A stretch of 64,000 bases of DNA from contig CM067370.1 of assembly GCA_034401795.1 (NCBI GenBank), positions 62,226,369 through 62,290,368 of the forward strand. Reading direction: 5' to 3'. Below are positions 50,189 through 60,964 of the stretch, in pieces (within the stretch, counting starts at the first letter, position 1; each line of letters starts with the position of its first letter). This DNA comes from Chaetoderma sp. LZ-2023a (Eukaryota; Mollusca; Caudofoveata; Chaetodermatida; Chaetodermatidae). The notes beneath the pieces were generated by a model. The model was not told the DNA's origin, did no database searches, and worked only from the letters and a program-made list of their open reading frames with translations. Both the position numbers and the translations under genes were made by a program.

Positions 50189-50670
50189 CCAAATTTGACT
50201 ATGTGGATTCTATTGTGGTAGGCTATATAACATCTATTCAGAATTTTGATTGATCAAATTTTTGGCTGAAAATCTTAGATTTTATGAAAAATTTACCGGA
50301 AATTGTCAAAATGCTACTCCTCCTTAGCTGCTTGGCATATTTCAACCATAGGTCAACCACAGATGGATTCTATCATGGTAGGCCCTAGAGCAATTATTCA
50401 GAATTTTGATTTGATCAATTTTGTGTGTGAAAATTTTGGATTTTATGAAAAATCTACCAGAAATGCTCTTTAGCTCACTGCTTGATATATTTCAACCAAA
50501 TTTGGCTAGATAGATTCTATGGTGGTAGGCTCTAAACTCTATTCAGAATTTTGATTGATCTGTTTTTTGGGTGAAAATCTTAGATTTTATGAAAAATCTA
50601 CCAGAAATGGTCAAAACACTACTCCTCCTTAGCTGCTAGACATACTTCAAACAAATTTACTAGGTAAATC
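50189..50670. repeat. Tandem repeat, about 150-bp unit, three copies
   Basis: Units start near 50189, 50353 and 50496, each with a GATTCTATNNTGGTAGGC phrase, then ATTCAGAATTTTGATTGATC, then GATTTTATGAAAAATCTACC. The unit resembles in length, but not in sequence, the repeat at 51.3-52.3 kb. Confidence 0.85.
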
Positions 50671-51240
50671 ATTTCTTGTCAACGCAACTCCAACTGTTTA
50701 GCTCTGATTCTTTTGAAAGTTGGTAAGTGTTATAATTACCACGTGAAGGTGTGCGTGTGCTATCCGTATACCTGTATGTCTATCCATCTGTCGGGCCATC
50801 CATCTCTGACAATCATTTCTTGTCAATGCAACTCCTAGAGGTCTCAATGGATTAACTTAAAATTTCGTCCACATTATCAGTATCATGTGCAGATGTGCAT
50901 GTGCTTATTTTTTTTTGGGCCAAAAAATTATTCATTGCAGAGTTATCACCCTTTAAATATCTTAACACTGATACATAAACTGCATTGCCAATCATTTCTT
51001 GTCAGCGCAACTGCTACAGTTTAGCTGCGATTCTTTCAAAACTTGGTGAGTATTATCATTACCACATGAAGATGTGCATGTGCTATCCTTATACCTGTAC
51101 ATCCATCCATCTGTCCAAAATGTATGTACATCCGTCTGTCCATCCATCCATCTCTGACAATCATTTCCTGTCAACGCAACTCCTGGAAGTCTCAATGGAT
51201 TAACTTAAAATTTAGTCCACATTATCAGTATCATGTATCA
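50671..51240. repeat. Direct repeat of two units, about 315-350 bp
   Basis: ATTTCTTGTCAACGCAACTC at about 50679 returns as ATTTCTTGTCAGCGCAACTG at about 50994. Within each unit a second half starts CAATCATTTCTTGTCAATGC (50809) or its variant (51158) and runs on through TCAATGGATTAACTTAAAAT. Short frames here are not genes. Confidence 0.8.
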
Positions 51241-51340
51241 AAACAACAGAACCTGCACTTACAAATCTATCTTTCTTTAAGGTGAGATGCAGTGTCAGGA
51301 TTTCATTTTTCATTGATTAATTTTAATACACCGACAAAAA

Positions 51341-52290
51341 ATTTCGCTGGGTATTATGTAATGGCGCTGTCCGGGCGGGCGTGCGGGCAGCAGAGTGGTT
51401 TCCTGATGATAACTCTGTTACCGTTTGTCGGATCACATTGAAACTTCATAGGTTGGTTGGACTATGTCTTGGGAAGAAACCTATCGAAATTGACGATGAT
51501 CCGAAATCCAAGATTGCCGCCAGCTACCGTGGTTGGACTAGGTCTTGGGAAGAAACCTATTGAAATCGATGGTGATCTGAAATCCAAGATGGCCACCAGG
51601 AGCCATCTTGAAAATTGGTTTCCGGATGATAATGCCATTAACGTTTATCGGATCGCTTTGAAATGTCAGGGAGTGGTTGGACTAGGTCTGGGGAAGAAAC
51701 CTATCGAAATTGACAATGATCCAAAATCCAAGATGGCCACCAGCCACCGGTGGCCATATTGAAAATTGGTATCCGGATGATAACTCCATTACCGTTTATC
51801 GGATCACTTTGAAACTTCATAGAGTGGTTGGACTAGGTCTGCGGAAGAAAGCTACTGAAATCGACAATGATCCGAAATCCAAGCTGGCAGCTAGTCACTG
51901 TTGGCCATTTTGAAAATTGGTTTCCAGATGATAACTCTGTTACCATTTATCGGATCGCTTTGAAACTTCATGTAGTGGTTGGACTAGATCTGGGGAAGAA
52001 ACCTATCAAAATTGACAAAGATCCGAAATCCAAGATGGCCGCCAGCCACGTTCTGCCATCTTGAAAGTTGGTTTCTGGATGATATCTCCGTTACCATTTA
52101 TCGGATCACTTCATAGAGTCGTTGGAATATGTCTGGTGAAGAAACTTATTGAAATTTATGATAATCCGAAATCCAATATGGCTGCCAGACAGTCGCGGCC
52201 ATCTTGCAAATTGGTTTCCTGACGATACTTCCTTGACCGTTTAACGGATTACTTTGACACTTCATAAGGATGACTGGTCTGGGTCTGAGG
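51341..52290. repeat. Tandem repeat, about 150-bp unit, five to six copies
   Basis: Anchors of the type GGTTTCCGGATGATAACTC lie near 51391, 51617, 51767, 51918, 52070 and 52213, giving spacings of about 150 bp after the first. Each unit continues through TTATCGGATCGCTTTGAAAC, GGTTGGACTAGGTCTGGGGA, AGAAACCTATCGAAAT, then GATCCGAAATCCAAGATGGC. Units drift in length by a base or two, so translated 'proteins' change frame from unit to unit and are not genes. Copies recur at 60.2-60.7 kb. Confidence 0.9.
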
Positions 52291-52543
52291 AAGAAATAAA
52301 TATTTTCTGATAGCTCTCGTTCATTGGTTTGTCATCCTGGTGGGGTATTATGCGCCGATGGCGGAGAATTTGTTCTAAAAAATTGTCCTTTACAATTAAC
52401 GTTACATGTATGTCCACTCTTGATGTATGTTTATCTGAAACTTTTGGATCCGGGGGGGGGATATGCCGTCTTCTGATGGCTCTTGTCTTCATGTGCTAAA
52501 TCCAGTTAAGCAATGTGTTTGAACCGCTGTTAAGAAACCAACA
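52291..52543. other. Left flank of the DIRS-like element
   Basis: A G run lies at about 52453-52461. No coding motif. Confidence 0.3.
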
Positions 52544-52835
52544 GTTGTCATTACACCACAAAAACATCCATTACCGTTCAATCACTACTTGCTAAATCAA
52601 ATATCTGCATTTAGCTATCAGAATAAAATTTTTATGCTCGCTTACATACTCCCTGATGCCAATACCATCACCATGTAGACCCTCAACCAGGCTTCTGGTA
52701 GAGGGACCCCCTGCATTAGCCTTACAATAGACTGGCACCAGTCTGTACACACTCCTTGGTGATGCCTGTCACTAAGCACGCTCGCGCATGCGCAGTAGGT
52801 CCCAAATGTGAAAACTGATTCACTTTTCAAATATT
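52544..52835 (+). repeat. Left inverted terminal repeat of DIRS-like element
   Basis: From about 52613 inwards this is the reverse complement of the right repeat; for example CTCGCGCATGCGCAGTAGGT matches ACCTATTACGCATGCGCGAG. The outer 60-70 bp differ from the right end and are instead complementary to 59404-59457. The tip reads GTTGTCATTACACC. Confidence 0.88.
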
Positions 52836-53600
52836 CTGCTAGCAGATCAGTTTGGCTCGTATCATATGGATAAAAGTTTATAGCTTTGCACAGAAAAGTT
52901 CAGCTACATTTAATTCTCTGACTCAAGAAAACATGCCTACCATGAAATCTTTCTTGCCTATGTTATGTTTAACTTTCATGTCATGGTGTTTTAGAGGATT
53001 TTTGTAACTCTAGTTTTGAGTTACCAGTTTTCGTGTCAGTACTCCCGTTTTAGAGGTTTGTGAAACCATGCCTATTATATACCATCAAATTACCATGTTA
53101 TAAAATAGCCAAGTACCACTCTTATTACGTAGATCCTTTATAGAGCTTTCAAACATTTTATTCAGGAATCACTGTGATTCCAGTCTTCAGTCAGATTTCA
53201 CGCACTTCCAGACAAGAGATGAAATCTGTGAAGTAAAAGTCTGGTGATTCAAAGAATAAGTCTGGTTATTCATCCTCAGGTAGGAGCCAGACAAAAGACC
53301 ATATAAGTCTTGGGGGTCTGCATAACCCTCATGCGATGGCATCGGTGGCGGAAGCTTCCGATCCTTCATCTCATGCATACGTTCATCTTTCCCGTAATTC
53401 TTATTGCCAGAAAAGAGATCTTCCATCTCCTCTGCTCCCGTCTCTGCTCCTGGCTTGTCCGGGCAAGCGTGTTTGCATTCCGGTTTGTCTTCTGGTTTTA
53501 CCGGGCATCCGGATATGAGCACTGTGATTGTCTGGCTTGGCTGAACATCCGGCGTCTCATAAGTTTCTGGCTTTTCCGTCCACTTCCGGTTTTTCCGTTT
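52836..53600. other. Interior of DIRS-like element, no gene assigned
   Basis: A minus-strand frame at 53187-53675 (162 codons, charged and Pro-rich) and plus-strand frames from 53310 are open, but none has a motif I recognise. The position could be where a gag gene once lay. Confidence 0.3.
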
Positions 53601-54040
53601 CCGGCAGTAGTGTTGCTGTTTCCGGTAGGAAGAATGCATATCCGGGTCTGTTGGACCTGGCATTGCATCATTCATCTATTTCCGTTTCCGGTTTTTCAGC
53701 TTCCTCTTCCGGTAGTAGTGTTGCTACTTCCGGTAGGAAGAATGCTTATCTGGGTCTGTGGGACCTGGCATTGCATCATTCATCTATTTCCGTTTCCAGT
53801 TTTTTCAGCTTCCTCTTCCGCTAGTAGTGTTGCTACTTCCGGTAGGAAGAATGCTTATCTGGGTCTGTTGGACCTGGCATTGCATCATTCATCTATTTCT
53901 GTTTCCAGTTTTTCAGCTTCCTCTTCCGGTAGTAGTGTTGCTACTTCCGGTAGGAAGAATGCTTATCTGGGTCTGTTGGACCTGGCATTGCATCATTCAT
54001 CTATATCCGTTTCCATTTTTTCAGCTTCCTCTTCCGGTAA
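53601..54040. repeat. 108-bp tandem repeat, four units
   Basis: CCGGTAGTAGTGTTGCTACT or a close variant begins units at 53601, 53709, 53818 and 53926, with a fifth starting at 54034. Spacings are 108, 109, 108 and 108 bp. Since 108 is 36 codons, most units keep frame, and long open frames on the plus strand (257 codons from 53310) cross it. Whether any is translated is unknown. Confidence 0.9.
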
Positions 54041-56479
54041 TTCTGTACATCCGGGTTGTAGGATCTTGATCAGTTTCCGGTAGTCAACTTCCGGTTTACA
54101 CATTTCCGTTTCCTAATTTTCTGCATCCGGATTTCGTACAGCCGGGAATAAGGTCATTTCTGGTTTTCATGGATCTTTCTGGTGTTCTAGAATTATCTTC
54201 CGGGTCTGTCTTCCTGTTTTGGATTTCAGGTGATAGAGAACTTCCTGGGGTTCCAGTTTTGTTCTTCAAGTCCGGTTTACATGTTCGCTTTCCTAGAATC
54301 TTGTCATCTTCTTGCCTAAGATTTAGTCTTATTTCCGTATTTGTTTAATATTGGAAATGTTTAATGGCTGAAAATATTCATACCGAGTCATTGCCAGTCT
54401 TGTAGTCTCAATTGGAATTGTAGTCTATTCAGACATTTATTCGTTTATCAGTGACAATTTTCAACGTAATTAAAGACTCTTCTGACTGGTTGCCATATGG
54501 GTTTTTCTGTTGCAGATTATTTTATATGTGCATATCATCAGCCGATAAGTCAATCTGTATTCTACGCATTATCTCGAGATACGATTTTTAGTTAAATCCA
54601 ACTTTAGATGGCCAGTTGTCTTCGGGCCATTCAGCCTTTCTTGGCGCTCCTTTTACCTCTTATGTCGGCAGGTTGACATATTTATTTTAACCAAAGGGAG
54701 TGAATTTGTAGAGGGAAAAACCCTGATTCTTGCGTAAATCGTAGTCTAATTTTGTCAGTCGCTGAAAAGATTCAGTAACAGTTTCATAGGGATCAGTATG
54801 ACTACAAGATTAATGTCTACAAGAACAATAGTCGCTTAGAAAAGATAATCAAGCACGCATTCTTCTTCTGCGCTGACATAGTTTCGGTGAGTTCGCTTTG
54901 TTTTCATTTTTTTTCCCCCAGAATTTTGGTTGTTTTCCCTTTTCTAGCGTAATGTTTTGCTCTATTTTGACTGGGTTGCTGCAGGCCTCAGGACGGTGGT
55001 TTTCGGTGGGCAGGGACTCGGGATTTGCTGGGTCTTTTGGGGGCATTTTGGCTGAGGGTTGTTGGTGAAGCGAATTCCAGTCGAGTCGGCCCTATTGCCA
55101 ACCTGGCCCACTTAAATTAGTCAGCTCGGCCTAGGATAAAAAGTCATGTCGGCCTGATTTAATAAAAGTCAAATAGGCCTAGGAATGCATTCACCCGGCT
55201 TCTTTCTTCTTCTTTTTGATGGCTGGTATCACACTTGGAGAGCCATTCTCAAGATGTAATCTTTTCACCTGGCTGGAAGCATGGAATAATTGTGAATCTC
55301 ATATTTCTATAGCCTTGATTTCGGAACATTTCTTAAAAAATTGACGATATGGATATATGAGATCCCTCTTATGCCAGTCGTATTATACCAGCATTAGTCG
55401 TTGGTGTAACTAATAATATTTACTGGCGTTTACGCCTCTTTATTAAAAGACAGTCAGAATTATTAGTGTCTATTATTTTCACTAACGCACAACTATTATA
55501 CATAGACATAGACAATCTTTATCCTAAAAGCACTATCTTTTTAAGACGATGGCGATCTTAAGATATTACCGAGATTTCCGTGTGTGTCATGGTATATAGA
55601 TTATCGTGTATAGTAGCTACCATAGAAGTCTAGGTAGGCCTGCTACGCTCGATAATCTTTATCCTATTTAAGCATGCTGGTTAGCCCAATAATATTGCTA
55701 TAGCTATGTTCATATGTACATTTAAATGCGCAGTGTCGGTTCGGCCTAATAGTGCACCTATAGGCATATACATGTGCGCGCATATGTGCATTCGTATGTG
55801 GCTATGGGTGGTACTGTAGGGTCAGCTCGACCCAAGGGTATAGTCACACATGATAGGCATAAACATAGGTCGAGTTGACCTGGGCTGAGTTGGAACTAGG
55901 CCGAGTTGACTGGATACCGGTGAAGCCACTGGCAACTTTCGGTCGGATTGTTCCCGGACTGTTCGATGGGTCTTGGGGGTTTTTGCTCGTTGAAGTTGTT
56001 GTCTGGGGGCTGGCGGCAGGCCGGTTGGTGTGGGGTGGGGGTTGCTCTGGAGGGGTGGAAGAACGGCCGAGAATCTTTGAATTTAAGCAACCACCAACAA
56101 TTTTCGGTCAAAATGTTTTCAAAATATTTTGCAGGTCCAGAGATATTACAGTTGTAATATGTCGTCTGCAAAATTCAGTATCCAGACCGTTAATATCAAG
56201 TATCAGTGTTCAATCTTTCCTTTTATTGGGATTTCTAACACAATGTCATTTGTTATTACAAAGATGAAATTATTGATTCTAAGTCTGTAAATATAAGAAT
56301 CAATAAATATATAAAAAATCTTTTAAGTTTTCTGCCTCTTGGCATAAATATCGAATGGTTTAGGATATCAAATTGTTCAGTATACCTAAGCCAAGTCTTG
56401 AAGCTGGCTTGTTTTCCTATGTCGTTGATTTAAATACACAGTTTTGCAATCATTATAGGATCCTGTGTCACGTTCAGGC
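54041..56479. other. Interior of DIRS-like element, no gene recognised
   Basis: TTCCGG-rich up to about 54300. Around 55060-55180 and 55810-55915 the phrases TCGAGTCGGCC, TCGAGTTGACC and TCGGCCTAGG recur. A frame at 55896-56171 (minus) and one at 55875-56267 (plus) overlap and neither shows a motif. A TTTTCTGTTGCAG string near 54510 resembles a splice acceptor, but nothing supports an exon. Confidence 0.3.
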
Positions 56480-56900
56480 TGATGATTTTCCGTGATTGCA
56501 GTCTAATACTTCAGTGTAGAAGAAGTGAGTGCAATCTTGGGAGTTATATAAAACCCTGTGACTTGAAGAATGAGTCTAGGTTGTTTTTGAATGTGTTTTA
56601 TGTTGGAGCGTTAATTGCTTCTGTTGGTAAAGGATTCCATACATTAACACTATTTGTAAGAAATACTTGCGTAGATCAAGTATTATTTGACAAGCTGACA
56701 AGATGATCTGTCAAGCCCAAGCGGCTAGGCAACCGTTGATGTATTCAATAACAATTTTTTATTAAGTCTGCTCCATTTTATACGATTTTTAAATTAGATA
56801 GTCAAACGTTTGCCATAGTTCTCTTAACGGGACCTTTTCATGCGTTCTATTCGTAGAATTGTGATGATGTCTTCATAAGTAAGTTTCCCTTATTTCATCT
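56480..56900 (-). pseudogene. Small LINE C-terminal scrap
   Basis: Minus-strand codons near 56580-56660 read FLTNSVNVWNPLPTEAINAP then NTFKNNLDS, matching the C-terminal 'WN-LP...FK..L' motif of CR1-like LINEs. The rest is too decayed to follow. It is an insertion or rearranged piece inside the DIRS-like element. Confidence 0.5.
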
Positions 56901-57739
56901 TTTTGAGTGATGGTTTGGGAAACCGTAATTTCTTTTCTTCATTCTATCTTGCTAAATTCTGTCACGATTTGAGGTTTTCGAATTCCAGTCGGGATTATTG
57001 CAGATCTCAGGTACAGGATTTGGCTATATCTTGACTCTAAGCACTCCCATAGGCTTACTATGGGTTTTTTGATTTGCCACGATATCTGGTTAAATCTCTA
57101 TAAATAAAATTATTTATAATTTTTGCAGAGTCTTTAGCATTTTAATAAGTTAGGCTATACTGATGTGAGACTTTTCTCCATTCAGAGTAAGCGGTATTAT
57201 TAAAATATCCATAATAAATGTGAGTTACCTCTTTAGTGAGGGCTAAGCAATAAGGATATAGCCCAGGATTTTGGTTGGAGCATCATGGCATATGTAATCT
57301 ATGTGTTTTCTATGAGCGGTCCTCTTTAGCATATAGTAAGTTTGCCACATCTTTAAGGGCGGCCCTTATCAAAAGGGCCAGATATTCTTGGATCTAGAAC
57401 CCTTCTCTGCAGTCTCCTCCCAAATGGTCTTCTGTTCCTTCTAATCAGAAGCTATTAGCTTTAGAGGGGTTGTTGTCTTGTATGCTTGTCAAGGAGTCTA
57501 AAAAGAGGCTCTTCTTTGGAAAGTAAATCCAGGCTTCTGTTCATTGGTTGGATTGTCTGATAGGCATCTAAATCTTGATTCGTTCAGTCATTGCCATGGG
57601 GTTTTCTTTCATTTTTAGAAGGAGGATCGAGTTTTTCTTGGGATGTCACTAGATCCAATCTTTTTGCGACATGTCTGATTGCCCAGATTTTATCTTTCAT
57701 GTCTCCCTTTTCGGACAGTCAGGTTAAGGGTCTCTAGTT

Positions 57740-59109
57740 CTCGATTCGATCGGACAATTCGACAGTAGTCTCTTATATCAACAGGCAGGGGGCCACAAAG
57801 TCGTCTCCTGTACTTGGAAGTGTGGAACCTCCTCATGTGGTGTCGCATGAATCAAATTTTCCTAGTGTCCACTTATGTCCCAGGCTGTCTGAGTTTTCTT
57901 GCGGACCAATTGTCTCGGGCGTGGGCTGTGGACGCCCTGTCTCAGTCCTGGTCAGGAATCTTCGCTTATGCGTTCCCTCCCACAATCCTGATTTCTTTTG
58001 GTTATGAAGAAAGTCAGGGACCAGATCTGCGAGATCTTGTTAATAGTTCCCTTTTGGCCAATAAGGATCTGGTTTGTAGACCTTCTCGATCTTCTAGTAC
58101 TTACCATCATCCAAACCCAGGAATCTTAAGTCTGTGCGTTTGGAGTATATTGAGTGCTCGATCCTTGAGAATAAAGTTTCTACAAGATCTCAGGAAATCT
58201 TCGATTCTGCCAGGAGGGAGTCGACTCGAAGAGTTTACAAGGGTCGGCATAAGATTTTTGGAGAATGGTGTTCAGATCAAGGTCTCGTGCCTGATTCTGT
58301 TTCTATTTCCCAGGTGTTAGACTCTTTATCTTATCTGTTCGACTCTTTACATCTGTTTGCTAACACTGTAAGAGGATATAGATTTTCTTTTGCATCTTCT
58401 CTTCCTTGTTTGTTGAACGCTGAAGTTGAAGATACTATGGTTCTTAATCTTTTGATCAGAGGTTTAGGTAATATTCGTCCTCCAGGTGTTAAACCTTTGC
58501 CTTCCTGGAACTTGGCTCTGGTTCATCAGGTTTTTGGGCAGGTCATCATTTCCAACCTATCTCTACGATTAGCTTGAATCTTTTAACTTTTAAGACCATT
58601 TTTCTGATTGCATCTGCTTCTGCTAGAAGACAATCCGAAATCCATGTTTTCTCCGCTAAAAAGGATAGCTTTATCGAATCTGGGGACGGTCTGGTCTTAT
58701 ATCCTTGAAGGGATTTTTTTTATCAAAGACTCAATCAATCCGTTATCCAGCTAAGCCGATTATTTTACAATCTTTAACCTCCTTTTCTCCGGCTGACAGA
58801 GTTTGGTGTCCTGTCAGAGCTCCAAAAGTTTATAAGCATCGTTTTGATTTTTAGAGATCCGATCTGTCCCTTTTCTGGGTTCCGTATGAGGAGGGGGTAG
58901 CCAGTCCAGTCTCTAGGGCATCTGTTCCCAGATGGATTTGTGAGACCATTCACATTAAAGCTCATGTCATTAGAGGGATGGCTACCTCTTTTGCCCTTTT
59001 TGCTGGCTCTTCTGTAGACAAAGTTATGCAAGTTACAGGATGGAAATCCGAGTCTACTTTTACTACTTTTTATTTAAAAGACCAGAGCACAGCAGCTTCC
59101 TTTTTTTAG
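57740..59109 (+). pseudogene. DIRS-like RNase H tail and tyrosine recombinase, broken
   Basis: Codons at 57744-57794 read IRSDNSTVVSYINRQGA, the late RNase H motif of DIRS elements. After a frameshift come YVPGCLSFLADQLSRAWAVD and 'GIFAYAFPPTILI' (57870-57990) and LIVPFWPIRIWF (about 58040), the conserved link between RNase H and recombinase. The recombinase N-terminal domain is at 58134-58577 (ESTRRVYKGRHKIFGEWCSD; 'YLFDSLHLFANTVRGYR'). After another frameshift the catalytic part follows: ASARRQSEIH (first Arg, about 58615-58644), HVIRG (His-x-x-Arg, 58963-58977), GWKSESTF (Trp), and FYLKD with the nucleophile Tyr at 59071-59073. Stops lie near 58575, 58707, 58852 and 59107. The enzyme would integrate circular element DNA. 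All catalytic residues are still legible, but the frame is broken at least three times. Confidence 0.87.
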
Positions 59110-59403
59110 GAACTTTATGATTTTAGCTAAAAAGGCTGAAGACCATTTACCAAGCACATCCCACCATTTTCATTAGGACCGTGCGTCTGCGTGTAATGGT
59201 GTGAGTTGTTCTTTGGTTTTTATTTATTTCTTTAAGTTTAAAGAAATCCTTGTTTGATAATCACTGTGTGATTGATTAAGATGCACCATTATGTTATGTT
59301 ATTAACATTTGGTTATGTTTTGTTTGATTTTTATCCTTGCTTATGGATTCTCAAATCTCCTCCCACCAAAGTTTCGTAGTGGGACACTGACCAAATCTAC
59401 GGG

Positions 59404-59537
59404 TTTAGCAAGTAGTGATTGAACGGTAATGGATGTTTTTGTGGTGTAATAACAACCCCCAACAGACCCCCCTTTAGTGGGTTGGTCTGTAGTTTTATTA
59501 ACCACTATAAAAACATACTTACTGTTCAATCACTACA
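59404..59537 (+). repeat. Internal complementary region of DIRS-like element
   Basis: The first half (59404-59457) is the reverse complement of the left tip (52544-52600), sharing AGTAGTGATTGAACGGTAAT and GTTTTTGTGGTGTAAT. The second half (59457-59520) is the reverse complement of the right tip (59822-59887), sharing TAGTGGGTTGGTCTGTAGTT. The two meet at AACAACCCCCAACAG, so the region equals the joined ends of a circularised copy, as in DIRS elements where it serves as template to complete the ends. Confidence 0.85.
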
Positions 59538-59594
59538 ACCCGGCCTCAGCCACCCCGGTGGGTATTGATATGAGAATCTATTCTGGATATATGG

Positions 59595-59888
59595 CACTTA
59601 AATTTAGAAAAGTGAATCAGTTTTCACATTTGGGACCTATTACGCATGCGCGAGCGTGCTTAGTGACAGGCGTCACCAAGGAGTGTGTACAGACTGGTGC
59701 CAGTCTATTGTAAGGCTAATGCAGTGGGTCCCTCTACCAGAAGCCTGGTTGAGGGTCTACATGGTGATGGTATTGGCATTAGGGAGTATGTAAGCGAGCA
59801 TAAAAATTTTATTCTGATAGCTAAGTATGTTTTTATAGTGGTTAATAAAACTACAGACCAACCCACTAAAGGGGGGGTCTGTTGGGGT
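59595..59888 (+). repeat. Right inverted terminal repeat of DIRS-like element
   Basis: 59600-59820 is the reverse complement of 52613-52835. The last about 66 bp (59822-59887), ending GGTCTGTTGGGG, do not match the left tip but are complementary to 59457-59520 of the internal region. Confidence 0.88.
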
Positions 59889-60123
59889 TTTTAAGAGACT
59901 GCCTTCTGATTCTCCCTTTGGGTGGTGTGTTAATACAAGTTTGACTGAATGTCATCAATTTCTATTGTTAGGAGGATTGATGTTATCTATTTTCGGTTAA
60001 ACATTATTCTAAATCACTAATGCAAAAGGCAGTCCCGAGGTTGTTGTCTATATCTCGCAAACTAAACCATTTGACAGAAAGTCATTGGAAGTGGCACTGA
60101 TTGATGTAAAATTCAATAAAGAT
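59889..60123. other. Right flank of DIRS-like element
   Basis: No coding motif or repeat is recognised until the dispersed tail at 60124. Confidence 0.3.
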
Positions 60124-60730
60124 TAGTTGAAATGCCAATGTTCCAGGTGAGCATTACAGGCCCCTTGGGCCTCTTGTTTTTTATACCCCACCAAAAAATC
60201 TGAGGGGGTGGGGGCCTGGTGGGGTTGGGGAGTTATTATGTGATGGTGGCGGGCATGCGACAGAGTGGTTTCCGGATGATAACTCAGTTACCGTTTATCA
60301 GATTGCTGTGAAACTACCGGGGGTTGGTTGGATTAGGTTTGGGGAAAAAGCCTATCGAAAGTGATGATATTCCAAGCCAGTGGCTGGCGGCCATCTTGAA
60401 AATTAGTTTCTGGATGATAACCCTGTTACTGCTTATCGGATCACTACTTGGATTGCCGTAAAATTAGCCATTATGTCTATTTAAATGCAATTGGTTCAAC
60501 TTCTAATGGTTCAGGTGAGCGTAACAGGATGTTGGACCGCTTGTAAAATGTATATAATACTCCTAAACCCTTTGGTAGAGTATAACATTCAACACTTCTA
60601 ATGAAAATTTGGATTGGTTAATCTTTTTGATGGATCTTTATAACAAGCAAAAATTTGGCGAGGTATTACATGTATGTGATGGCGCCGTCGGGGCGGGCGG
60701 GCGGACGGCAGAGTGGTTTCCGGTAGGGCT
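60124..60730. repeat. Further copies of the 150-bp repeat family with tail
   Basis: The tail at 60124-60180 matches 50013-50070. A G-rich head (GGTGGGGTTGGGGAGTTATT) then leads to repeat anchors near 60269 and 60406, a degraded tail at 60495-60544, and another head at about 60662-60720 (GGCGCCGTCGGGGCGGGCGG) that matches the start of the 51.3-kb array. This shows the family exists as dispersed units with a head, 150-bp units and a tail. Confidence 0.8.
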
Positions 60731-60964
60731 TCACGGTATTAGAAAAATGAATATCCGTATCGATATCAGTTTTCATACTGGTATACCTTTAATACTGGTA
60801 TTATTCCAATGGGAAAAATGGAGTGAGGCTTGAGTAATATGATTCCATATTCAGCGCTGCTTAAATAGTGGCTGGAAATTACCACAATAAAACCAAGAAA
60901 TTACATGAATCCTGATGTATGATTACTGTATTCTGCGGCTGTAGTAGTAGAAACATCCTACAGC

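Larger units (their letters stand above)
52544..59888 (+). mobile_element. DIRS-like tyrosine-recombinase retrotransposon, decayed, 7.3 kb
   Basis: The defining layout is present. The inverted terminal repeats are 52544-52835 and 59595-59888. An internal complementary region at 59404-59537, just inside the right repeat, joins the complement of the extreme left end to the complement of the extreme right end. The plus strand encodes RNase H and tyrosine-recombinase remains (57740-59109) with the diagnostic recombinase residues. No target duplication is expected for this class. The gag and reverse-transcriptase parts are not recognised between 52.8 and 57.7 kb; that stretch contains a tandem repeat and at least one LINE scrap, so it has been rearranged or has decayed. 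Confidence 0.83.

Noticed and set aside
51381..52064. Chain of overlapping frames reading VVGLGLGKKPIEID-type repeats
   Set aside because: The 150-bp units drift in length, so the frame changes with each unit and stops intervene; a non-coding tandem repeat explains it.
48885..52290. CRISPR-like array of repeats and spacers
   Set aside because: Units are long, abut or diverge, spacers are absent and there are no cas genes; these are eukaryotic tandem repeats.
54500..54520. Splice acceptor-like TTTTCTGTTGCAG suggesting a host exon
   Set aside because: No exon-like open frame with a recognisable protein follows.
55875..56267. Plus-strand 130-codon frame and its minus-strand 91-codon partner as host genes
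   Set aside because: Mutually overlapping, no motif, low-complexity Gly/Trp or Pro content, inside the DIRS-like element.
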